Shown: positions 27,856 through 39,300 of the stretch, piece by piece | How the letters are laid out: every line of letters starts with the position of its first letter | How positions within the stretch are numbered: the first letter of the stretch is position 1 | Origin: Ridgeia piscesae | Lineage: Eukaryota > Annelida > Polychaeta > Sabellida > Siboglinidae | Reading direction: 5' to 3' | Assembly (NCBI GenBank): GCA_025642075.2 | Contig: JAODUO010000572.1 | Location: 1 to 64,000 of the forward strand | Length of the DNA: 64,000 bases | Made by a program: the position numbers and the translations under genes | The notes under the pieces: model-generated | Database searches by the model: none | Seen by the model: the letters and a program-made list of their open reading frames with translations, nothing else | What the model was told of the DNA's origin: nothing

Positions 27856-28676
27856 GTAAGGTTTTACGGTAACTAACATCGAAAAAATATATACAATGTA
27901 TATTCTTGTATATATATATATATATATATATATATTATGTATTTATTTAAAAAAATTGACATTAACATACAGACAAACTAGGTATTAAATGTGTCTGATA
28001 ACAAGCCTTACTGCAAAGTTTTGCAAACCAATATTTTATATATCACTACATAACACTTCTCAGTTAAGCATCACATACTTAAAGGGATTCTTTTTAAGCT
28101 TATACCTTTGAGATATACTGTATCAAAACATGATAATTTTGCACAAATACTTTCTCTTATTACTTTTGTCTTGCAAATTAATCCATAAATTGAGTGTTCT
28201 CTGTTACTTTTATCTTGCAAATCACTGCATAACTTGGTTGTTACCTGCACAATGAGCCGATACATAACTGTGTTTATGTGAATCACTTTGTGCTTGCTGC
28301 CACGTGGACGATTAATTATGCAGCCTGATTATAATGAACGTGCAATGACCGTTGACTTTAAACACAGTCAACTTGTCAGAAAAAACCCGAAGTCTGCAAA
28401 CTGAACTGAATATTCAACGGATTGTATAGGCAGAGAGCCCAAATTAGAAACCACCCCCGACGGTATATGTATGAGGAGATTTTTTTATATGTTGCCAGGA
28501 TTATAAGTGACTAAAACACATTGTAACAAAATGTAGGCATAGAAATTATATGTAATAATTATGTTAACAGGATTAGTTAAAAATTGCATACATTACAAAG
28601 AGTTTAATAAATTTTTTTATTCCTTTAATGGCTGTTCTATAATAGTTGTAGCAAATGTCATTTTGCAACATTTTAG
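27856..28676 (+). other. Intron 3 within the discoidin-like domain
   Basis: 821 bp, AT-rich. A (TA)n run lies at about 27908-27934. TTTATCTTGCAAATCACTGCAT at about 28207 repeats part of the TTGTCTTGCAAATTAATCCAT string at about 28168. Nothing coding is seen. Confidence 0.7.
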
Positions 28677-28839
28677 GAGAAGCCAAGTGACACTCAGCCC
28701 TATAGCTTCACGGCCAATGGAGAAGCTCAGCGCAGGCTAGAACTACCCCATCCAGTGCTAACAAATAAGATCATTTTGAAAATAACAGATCACAAGGATC
28801 GTGTTGTAATGGCTGCAATGATGCATGGTTACAAAACAA
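28677..28839 (+). CDS. Exon 4: second half of F5/8 type C-like domain
   Basis: Residues 337-390, phase 0 to phase 1. It contains FTANGEAQRRLELPHPVLTN and then KIILKITDH, which fits the late discoidin strands (the F.GN, L..PI.AR.IRI line). The exon ends near the point where these domains usually close with a cysteine; the nearest cysteine is in exon 5 (PPGSCS). Acceptor TTTTAG|GAG, donor ACAA|GTAAGT. Confidence 0.7.
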
Positions 28840-29686
28840 GTAAGTTTTGGTAATATACTCACTATGCCGTCTTGTCCAGAATAATCAGTACATTTCTTCA
28901 GGAGATGTACATCATAACTGTATGTTTGGCTTGTTTCTTGGGAATCATATATGAGAATAACTTGAATTATATATTTTTATTTATTTACACATATCTAACC
29001 ACGTTTGTTCACTATGCCTCATTATAATATCACATGTCGTACCACACAATTTGTCTTTGCTACGTGTTATTACAATAATTTTAGAAAGCTAAGTGTAGGC
29101 CTACACATTGTAATGGCGATTGCATTAATAGTTTAGTAGTTCAATGTGGTGTTTGGATATATATATACTAATAGCCATTCCATTGATTCCTTCTATATGG
29201 CATCTGTGTCAGGGGAAGTAACATGTCCTTGATGTAAATGTGTACCCTCTCATGAACTTACTAATCTGTAAGTTCAGTTCACTACTAACTGTCCTCCACA
29301 CTAATGATATGGATAATAGTGTTTCCCCTGAGTACAATTATAAGGGAGGTGGTAGGATGGGCTGAGCGAGCACCAAAGGTGTGATGTGACACTACGTGGA
29401 TCTGGGGGCATGGCCATTTTTAAAACGACCTTCAAAATGGTGCATTCTGAAGTGTGTTAACCTATTCCCTTGGAAATAGATAGGAAACAAATGCAAAACT
29501 ACAAGATAACAGCAGGTAAATTGTTTATTGCAAGAAATAGGTATGAGGTGGCAATTGTGGCACATTTTTAGCGAGCTGGCTTATAAAAACAGTAAGGTGG
29601 CCCACCTTGGTCATTATATAGCCGTGGAAACACTGGGATAAGAATGTGAATAGTAGTCATATGTTATGCACTTTGTTTTGTTACAG
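28840..29686 (+). other. Intron 4, nothing recognised
   Basis: 847 bp between two good splice sites. I see no repeat array, mobile element or coding signal in it. Confidence 0.6.
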
Positions 29687-29740
29687 CTTCAGTTTCTTCT
29701 GATTTGTTTCCACCCGGATCATGTTCTTTGCCGGACTCTG
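29687..29740 (+). CDS. Exon 5: short linker exon
   Basis: A 54-bp exon, residues 391-408, phase 1 to phase 1. It encodes a Ser/Pro-rich linker with one cysteine (FPPGSCSLPDSG) between the discoidin-like domain and the GPGT line of module 1. Acceptor TTACAG|CT and donor CTCTG|GTGAGT are both good. It is supported by frame continuity only, since no internal homology covers it. A (GT)/(GC) microsatellite starts just after the donor. Confidence 0.65.
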
Positions 29741-29748
29741 GTGAGTAA

Positions 29749-29850
29749 AAGTGTGTGTGTGTGTGTGTGTGCGTGCGTGCGTGCGGGCGGGCGGGCGGGC
29801 GGGCGGGCGGGCCGGTGGGTGGGGGTGGGTGTGCATCAATGTGTGCATGC
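29749..29850. repeat. (GT)n(GTGC)n(GGGC)n compound microsatellite
   Basis: It begins about 9 bp after the exon 5 donor and changes from GT to GTGC to GGGC and then GGGT units. It is unusually close to a splice site. Confidence 0.95.
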
Positions 29851-30271
29851 ATGAGTGCATGCTTGCATGTGTATGTATGTACTTGTGCGTGCATGTGTGT
29901 GTTTCTTATAAACATTAATCTTGTTCTTGTATACAATCTCTTTGTCACATTCATGTGTAATTTTGTATTAAGGTGCAGGTATTTCAGGTACGTATCGATG
30001 GTGTGATGTTTTGATCTTATAATGAAAGCTTATCTTATCTTATAATGAATGCCAAGCAACTGTAAAATTATCAAGATTTGGAGGATATCCTGATTGTAGT
30101 GTTACTAATGGGTAACTAATTATATGTTTACCAAGTCACTGCCTTATCATTTAGAAAAGGGACTTCTGTGGTAGGTCTACTCTTGTATTTATTACTGATT
30201 ATATGGTGATAAAGAAAGGTGACTAGTCAAAATGAGACACTAACCAAACAAATAACAATATGGTAAACGTG

Positions 30272-30730
30272 ACAGAGTGCAGAGACAGAGAGAGGGAGGT
30301 AATAAGGGGAGAGGGAGGTAGGGAGGGAGGCATGCAGGGAGGGAGGGACACATAACGAGATGGAGAGAGCAAAAGAGAGATGGAGAGAGATGGTGTAAGA
30401 GATTGAGAAGGAGAGAGACATATAGAGAGAGGTGGTGACAGAGATGGAGGAAGATGGAGAGAGAGAGGGATGGAGGGAGACAGAGAAAGAGAGAGGGAGA
30501 GATGGATAGAGTTATGGCGGAAGAAAGCAATGGAAAGAGAGACAGAGAGGGGGAAGTGGAGAGGGATGGAGAAAGAAGGATGGAGAGGAAAGGGAGAGAC
30601 AGACAGGAGAAGAGAATAGAGTGACAGATGGAGCTAGATGGAGACAGAGAGAGATGGAGGAGAGAGGGACGGAGAGAGACAAATAGAGAGATGGGGAGAG
30701 ACAGCGATAGATATGGAGAGAGACACGGAG

Positions 30731-30770
<40 letters not shown>

Positions 30771-31770
30771 AGAGAAAGAAACTGAAAAAGAGAGATGGAG
30801 TTGGAGAGAGATAGACAGAGAGTGATATGGAGAGCGAGATGGAGAGATGGAGAGAGAGAGAGAGGGTGGAGAGAGAGATAAATAGATGGAGAGAGAGACA
30901 GAGACAGAGAATGAGTGAAGAGAAAGACAGACATTTTGAGAGAGAGAAAACAGAGACAGAATGAGAGATGGACAGTGGGTGACAGAGACGGCGATAGAGA
31001 GATGGAGACTGAGAGATGGAAAGAGAAACGGGGAGAGAGAGAGGTGGAGAAAGATAAGGAGAGTCAGAATGAGGGAGAGAGATGGGGAGATAAATAGAGG
31101 GAGATATAGAAGGAGAGATGGAGAGAGAGAAGATATATGAAAGAGAGTCTGAGAAAGAGAGACAGAGAGAGAAAGAGAAAGACAGAGAAAGACAGGGAGC
31201 GAGTTAGTGAGAGATGGAGAGAGAGACAGGGAGATATGGAAAGAGAAAGTGATAGAGAAAGAGTCGAAAAGAGGGATGGATAGAGAAAGACAGATCGAGA
31301 GAGAGAGAGAGAGAGAGAGAAGACAGACAGACAGACAGACAGACAGGCAGACAGACAGACAGACAGACAGAAAGTGGGAGACGGATAGTGGGAGACTGAG
31401 ACAGTGATAGAGAGACAGAGAGAGATGGATGGAGACCAAGTGAGGGAGAGAGAAACAGGGAGAGATGGAGAAAGCGACAGAGAGGTGAAGAGAAAGACAG
31501 AGAGAGAAGGTGAGAGAAATAGATGGCGAGAGAGAAGAGACGGAAACAGAGTCTGAGAAAGGTAGACACAGGGAGGCTAAGAGAGAGGGAAAGTCGGAGA
31601 AAGACGGAGATAGAAATGGAGAGAGACTGAGTGAGAGAGATAGAGGGAGAGACTAAGAGAGAGAGAGAGAGTGATTGAGAGAGGGAGAAAGACAGAGAGC
31701 CGGGAAGGCGGAATAGAGAGATACAGGGGACAAGGGAGGGATAAAGAAATAGAGAGAGATTCGGGACTTA
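30272..31770. repeat. 1.5-kb polypurine (GAGA/GATGGA) tract
   Basis: Almost all bases are A or G on the plus strand, with GAGAGATGGAGAGA motifs and a pure (GACA)n stretch at about 31321-31372. The minus strand is open for 399 codons of Ser/Leu-rich sequence (to 31439), which is a composition artefact. It lies in intron 5. Confidence 0.95.
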
Positions 31771-31882
31771 TAGAAAGGTGATGAATGTGAATCATTATCT
31801 TGCTATCTACCGGTTAGATAATTTGATAGTTGCATAATGCGAGCACATGCTGATGAACAGTTTATGTTTTATTAATTTCCAG

Positions 31883-32008
31883 CTGAACCAGGTGGCCCTG
31901 GCACAGTTTTCCTCAATGGCCATGGCAACCTCCAAGTAGACAACTTCGGCCGTAGTGCCCTTGTGGCAATGACAATCAACTGTAGCCAGTTTGACATAGT
32001 GAATTCTG
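31883..32008 (+). CDS. Exon 6: closing GPGT/VDN line of module 1
   Basis: Residues 409-450, phase 1 to phase 1. It reads AEPGGPGTVFLNGHGNLQVDN, equivalent to GGPGITYLQG..LRIDN in exon 10, GGAGTIYIQ..LIIDN in exons 18-19 and SPGTIFLYHT..LVINN in exons 24-25. The single cysteine (INCSQF) begins the next module. Acceptor TTTCCAG|CT, donor TTCTG|GTAAGA. Confidence 0.8.
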
Positions 32009-33389
32009 GTAAGAATGGGCTATTAACTGCAATGTCATTGACCAGTTGCTGCATGCTGTTGTCATCATAATCATGTAAATGGAGATTGTTCATTACAAAG
32101 AGAAAGTTAAGCAATTCTTGACATAATCATGGAATGTTAGTTTCATAAGTTGGGCGTTTGCATTTTATAATATTATTTATTGAAATAAAAATACTTATTA
32201 AAAAATACAGTACCTTAGCGATAACATCCAATATGCATCAGTAGTCTGGAACCCTCTCCAGATTGAAGCTCAAGTTTGACATTGAGTAAGTCTAGAGGAG
32301 AGCTGCCAGGCATATGTTTCTCGAGTTTAGACCAATGACAAGCGCCTCTGATCTCTGCCAAATTTGAACTTCGAAAGCTTGAAAGCAGAAGAATAGTCGA
32401 CAAAGTCTGTCGGAAGAACAGAGTCATAAATGGCCTTGTTGACAGTACACTGTAATAGATCAACCGCATAGGTATACAACCAGAGGACACAACCACAAAC
32501 GTATGATCCCATATTCCAAGATTGACACATACCTCCATTAATTTCCCCCCTCTGTTGTACATCTATAGAGTATAATCCCACCTGCACCTGACACCATTTG
32601 TAGCTTTTAAGCTGCAGCTGGGAGGCTGGGCAGCAAACTGAATTCACAGTACCACCACATATCAGTTATTGACAGCAAATTGTTTTTAATCACATTGTTA
32701 TTGTATTCACCATTTACATGGCTTTTTATTATATCTAAAAAAATCCAGTATCATGTCATGCATGTGCATCAACAAATTAACAACCAGTGAGACATTATCT
32801 GGAAGTCTGGGCTATGACATTAGACACTATGAAGTAATACAATGAAGATTCGTGAACGTACACCAAACATGAACCATGCTTAGTCATGCATAAGCCTATG
32901 TTAAGCATGTAGAGTCCAATAAACCAATGTGTATTGTACTGTAATATTGCGCCTCACTGTATTGTTGCATATGAAAAGTCATAGGTCATTTTAATAGTAC
33001 ACCTGTACTTGATCAAATATGTGTGTGTGTGTAATTTATAATGCAACTTTATATGCATCTGTTCCCAAAATGCATATAATATTATGTTCCTTTGCATAGT
33101 TACATTTGACTAATCATAATTATTTATGTACGAAATAGGTTGGCACACACAAAGTTGGACCGTAGAACTCACCTAAATTTCTGATTGTATTGCAAAATCA
33201 GTGACATAGAAATCAGCTAACTTTGTGGATGACTTACACTTTTGACGTCAGATCTGTACTTAACGTGTTAGATAAATTGTGTCTGTTATTTGAAACGAAC
33301 GAATGAACAAATGAACTTGTCATAATTTACAGTCTTATTGTTACATAGACGATGATTACTATGATGTCACAAATCGTTAATGTTAACAG
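32009..33389 (+). other. Intron 6 before the giant exon
   Basis: 1381 bp. Minus-strand frames at about 32215-32647 (including CKQ..LQLKSYKWCQVQVGLYS-type text) resemble a decayed retroelement coding piece, but I could not confirm this. A short GTGTGTGTGTG run lies near 33020. Confidence 0.45.
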
Positions 33390-36300
33390 GAGCCGCAGCC
33401 TGGGTTCAACATTCCACAGATGAGTTGGACGACATCTTGGTGGCACGAGGCAGCCACCTAGTGATAGCCACAAACACGACTGGAGCAACATTGCGAGCAG
33501 ATGATGACAGCATGATGCATGTTGTTGGCAACAGCAGGGTGACAGTGACAGCATTCACTGATGCCAAGATGGTGTTTAATGCAAACACAGCTCTTGTTTT
33601 GACGAAGGACATTGATTTCACGATGAAGAAGAAAACTGATATATTTGGGGCATTTGACACACAGCCGACCACGAAAGTATACATCAACAAACCGCTTTAC
33701 TTGACACCACAAACACTTGCAATGGAGGCACTAAACATTGCAGTAAGTGGCAGCATCACAACACCAACTGAGATGTCATCGCAGATTCTTATTATCAATA
33801 CTACAGATATTTCATTGAATGGTAATTTTACTGCAGGCGTAGTAATGCTGAATATTGTCCACCGGTTTTATGTTGGGAATGTCGCATCGGTGACCTTTGA
33901 ACGCTCAAGTGACCTAGCACTGGGCAGCATTGTTGAAATCCATGGGAAAGTGAACCTGAAGAACGTAGTATTATTTCGACGCTCACTTTGTGAAAGTATT
34001 ACAATTGATGGATCACTAGTGATGGATGGTGGAGACAACTTGACGCTGGAATGTAAGGAAGTTCATATCAACGGGTTCTTGTCAATACAGAATCCAGTCA
34101 ATGTTGAGTCGGACAGTTTCATTGTAAACCAGCCTGGCGAGGTAATCTTTATGCGTTTTGGTGTCTTGGTCTGTGATAAGATAACTGTCAATGGGATCTT
34201 TACTTCAATGACACACATTATGATGCGTGGACATACCAGCGACAACATCAACACTATATCCATTGGTACTTCTGGAAAGCTTACACTCGACAACACAACT
34301 CAGGAGGATGGCACATTCAGTACATCGTCTGCTGTTGCAGCACACACTGTTCAAATATATGGAACCTTTCGCCCAGGACAACTTCACACAGTCAACAGTG
34401 GAACCCATGGTGGTTGGGATTCTCTCAAGATTGGTGTACATGGCAGTATGAAATTTCAGCCTGAAGGTGATTTCGTGTGCAATAACATTAAGGTCAGTGG
34501 ACACTTGGAGTCGTACACAAATATCACAGTTCGCGGACACAATGCTCAACTTGAGATGATTGTTGATGCTGGAGCCAGTGTCTTGTTTAACAACAAGTCT
34601 GATGATGTGTTCATTGCATTGTCTCAAATTGCAGCAAAAATTGTTAGAATAGATGGAACGTTTCTTCCTGGGAAACTACAAATCATTCCCAACGGAGAAC
34701 AAAGTGGTTGGGATTCTCTCATGATTGGTGTACATGGCATTATGAAATTTCAACCTGAGGGTGATTTTGTGTGCAATTATATTAAGATCAGTGGAAATTT
34801 GGAGTCATACACAAACATCACAGTTCGCGGACACAACGCTCAACTTCAAATGATTGTTGATGCTGGAGCCAGTGTCTTGTTTAACAACAAGTCTGATGAT
34901 GTGTTAATTGCATTGTCTCAAATTGCAGCACGAATTGTTAAAGTAAATGGTAGGTTTCATCCCAGGCGACTACAAATCATTCCCCATGGAGAACAAAGTG
35001 GTTGGGATTCTCTCGAGATTGGTGCAGATGCTATTATGAAATTTCAACCCGAGGGTGATTTCTTGGTCAATTCCATTAAGGTTAATGGACATTTGGAGAC
35101 ATATACGCCGATCAAACTTCAGGGACACAGTGCCCGACTTGAGATAACTATTGCATATGGAGCCAATGTCCTCTTTGATAGCCAATCTGATATGATGACT
35201 TCATACTCTACAGTTGTAGCACAAAGTATTAAGGTAGAGGGTACATTCCTTCCCAGGATGTTGCAAATCCTTCCTCATGGAAACCAAATTGGTTGGGATT
35301 CTCTCGAGATTGGTGTACATGGCATTATGAAATTTCAACCCGAGGGTGATTTTGTGTGCAATTATATTAAGGTCAGTGGAAATTTGGAGTCATACACAAA
35401 CATCACAGTTCGCGGACACAATGCTCAACTTCAAATGATTGTTGATGCTGGAGCCAGTGTCTTGTTTAACAACAAGTCTGATGATGTGTTAATTGCATTG
35501 TCTCAAATTGCAGCACGAATTGTTAAAGTAAATGGTAGGTTTCATCCCAGGCGACTACAAATCATTCCCCATGGAGAACAAAGTGGTTGGGATTCTCTCG
35601 AGATTGGTGCAGATGCTATTATGAAATTTCAACCCGAGGGTGATTTCTTGGTCAATTCCATTAAGGTTAATGGACATTTGGAGACATATACGCCGATCAA
35701 ACTTCAGGGACACAGTGCCCGACTTGAGATAACTATTGCATATGGAGCCAATGTCCTCTTTGATAGCCAATCTGATATGATGACTTCATACTCTACAGTT
35801 GTAGCACAAAGTATTAAGGTAGAGGGTACATTCCTTCCCAGGATGTTGCAAATCCTTCCTCATGGAAACCAAATTGGTTGGGATTCTCTCGAGATTGGTG
35901 TACATGGCATTATGAAATTTCAACCCGAGGGTGATTTTGTGTGCAATTATATTAAGGTCAGTGGAAATTTGGAGTCGTACACAAACATCACAGTTCGCGG
36001 ACACAATGCTCAACTTGAGATGATTGTTGATGCTGGAGCCAGTGTCTTGTTTAACAACAAGTCTGATGATGTGTTCATTGCATTGTCTCAAATTGCAGCA
36101 AAAATTGTTAGAATAGATGGTATGTTGCTTCCTGGGAAACTACAAATCATTCCCCATGGAGAACAAAATGGTTGGGATTCTCTCATGATTGGTGTACATG
36201 GCATTATGAAATTTCAACCCGAGGGTGATTTTGTGTGCAATTACATTAAGGTCAGTGGAAACTTGGAGTCATACACAAATATCACAGTTCGCGGACACAA

Positions 36301-39300
36301 TGCTCAACTTGAGATGATTGTTGATGCTGGAGCCAGTGTCTTGTTTAACAACAAGTCTGATGATGTGTTCATTGCATTGTCTCAAATTGCTGCACGAATT
36401 GTTAGAGTAGATGGAACGTTTCTTCCTGGGAAACTACAAATCATTCCTCATGGAGAGCACAGTGGTTGGGAATCACTCGAGATTGGTGTACATGGCATTA
36501 TGAAATTTCAACCGGAGGCTGATTTCTTGGTCAATTCCATTACAGTTAATGGAAATTTGGAGGCATATGCACCCATCAAACTTCGTGGACACAGTGCTCG
36601 ACTTGAGATAACTATTGCGTATGAAGCCAGTGTCCTCTTTGACAGCCAATCTAACGATACGATGACTTCATACTCTACAGTTGCGGCACGAAGTGTTAAA
36701 GTAGAGGGTACATTTCTTCCCAGACAGTTGCAAGTCCTTCCTCATGGAATCCAAATTGGTTGGGATTCCCTCGAGATTGGTGTACATGGCATTATGAAAT
36801 TTCAACCCGAGGGTGATTTTGTGTGCAACTACATTAAGGTCAGTGGACATTTGGAGTCATACACAAACATCACAATTCGTGGCCACAATGCTCAACTTGA
36901 GATGTTTATTGATGCTGGAGCCAGTGTATTGTTTAACAACAAGTCCGATGATGTGTTCATTGCATTGTCTCAAATTGCAGCACAAACTGTGAAAGTAGAT
37001 GGTACGTTTCTTCCCAGGCGACTACAAACCATTCCCCACGGAGAGAAAAGTGGTTGGAATTCTCTTGAAATTGGTGCACATGGCAGTATGAAATTTCAAC
37101 CCGAGGGTGATTTCTTGGTCAATTACATCAAAGTTGGTGTTAGTGGACATTTGGAAGCATATACACCCATCAAGCTTTCAGGACACAGTGATTATCTTGA
37201 AATAATTATTGCATCTAGAGCTAGTATACTCTTTGACAGCAAATCTGAAATAATGAATGTGTCCTCTACAGTTGCAGCAAGAAGCGTTAAAGTAGAGGGC
37301 ACATTTCTTCCCAGGCAGCTGCAAGTCCTTCCTCATGGAAACCAAAGTGGTTGGGATTCTCTCGAGATTAGCGTACATGGCATTATGAAATTTCAACCCG
37401 AGGGTGATTTTGTGTGCAATTACATTAAGGTCAGTGGACACTTGGAGTCGTACACAAACATCACAGTTCGCGGACACAGTGCTCGACTTGAGATGATTGT
37501 TGATGCTGGAGCCAGAATCTTGTTTGACAGCAAGTCTGGTGAAGTGTTGATTGGATTGTCTCAAATTGCAGCACAAACTGTTAAAGTAGATGGTACGTTT
37601 GTTGCTAGGCGACTGCAAGTTATTCCCCATGGAGAGCAAAGTGGTTGGGATTCTCTTGAGATTGGTGCAGATGCCATTATGAAATTTCAACCAGAGGGTG
37701 ATTTCTTGGTCAATTACATCAATGTTGGTGTTAGGGGACATTTGGAAGCATATACACCCATCAAGCTTTCAGGACACAGTGATTATCTTGATATAATTAT
37801 TGCATCTGGAGCCAGTATCCTCTTTGACAGCAAATCTGAAATAATGAATGTGTCCTCTACAGTTGCGGCAAGAAGCGTTAAAGTAGAGGGCACATTTCTT
37901 CCCAGGCAGCTGCAAGTCCTTCCTCATGGAAACCAAAGTGGTTGGGATTCTCTCGAGATTAGCGTACATGGCATTATGAAATTTCAACCCGAGGGTGATT
38001 TTGTGTGCAACTACATTAAGGTCAGTGGACACTTGGAGTCGTACACAAACATCACAGTTCGTGGACACAGTGCTCGACTTGAGATGATTGTTGATGCTGG
38101 GGCTAGAATCTTGTTTGACAGCAAGTCTGGTGAAGTGTTGGTTGCATTGTCTCAAATTGCAGCACAAACTGTTAAAGTAGATGGTACGTTTGTTGCTAGG
38201 CGACTGCAAGTTATTCCCCATGGAGAGCAAAGTGGTTGGGATTCTCTTGAGATTGGTGCAGATGCCATTATGAAATTTCAACCAGAGGGTGATTTCTTGG
38301 TCAATTACATCAAAGTTGGTGTTAGGGGAATTTTGGAGGCATATACACCCATCAAGCTTTCAGGACACAGTGATTATCTTCAGATAATTATTGCATCTAG
38401 AGCCAGTATCCTCTTTGACAGCAAATCTGATATAATGAATGTGTCCTCTACAGTTGCGGCAAGAAGCGTTAAAGTAGAGGGCACATTTCTTCCCAGGCAG
38501 CTGCAAGTCCTTCCTCATGGAAACCAAAGTGGTTGGGATTCTCTCGAGATTAGCGTACATGGCATTATGAAATTTCAACCCGAGGGTGATTTTGTGTGCA
38601 ATTACATTAATGTCAGTGGACACTTGGAGTCATACACAAACATCACAGTTCGTGGACACAGTGCTCGACTTAAGATGGTTGTTGATGCTGGAGCCAGGAT
38701 CTTGTTTGACAGCAAGTCTGGGGAAGTGTTGATTGGATTGTCACAAATTGCAGCACAAACTGTTAAAGTAGATGGTACGTTTCTTGCCAGGCGTCTTCAA
38801 GTCATTCCCCATGGAGAGGAAAGTGGTTGGGATTCTCTCGAGATTGGTGCAGATGCCACTATGAAATTTCAACCAGAGGGTGATTTCTTGGTCAATTACA
38901 TCAATGTTGGTGTTAGGGGAATTTTGGAGGCATATACACCCATCAAGCTTTGGGGACATAGTAATTATCTTCAGATAATTATTGCATCTGGAGCTAGTAT
39001 CCTCTTTGACAGCAAATCTGATATAATGAATGTATCCTCTACAGTTGCGGCACAAAATGTTACGGTAGAGGGTACATTTCTTCCCAGGCAGCTGCAAATC
39101 ATTTCCCATGGAAATCGAAGTGGTTGGGATTCTCTTGAAATTGGTGCACATGCGATTATGAAATTTCAACCCGAGGGTGATTTCCTGGTCAATTACATCA
39201 AGGTTGGTGTTAGTGGAAATTTGGAGGCATATACACCCATCAAGCTTTCAGGACACAGTGATTATCTTGATATAATTATTGCATCTGGAGCCAGTATCCT

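Noticed and set aside
30240..31439. 399-codon Ser/Leu-rich minus-strand frame
   Set aside because: It lies wholly in a polypurine tract whose complement cannot easily give stops. No domain, no splice partner.
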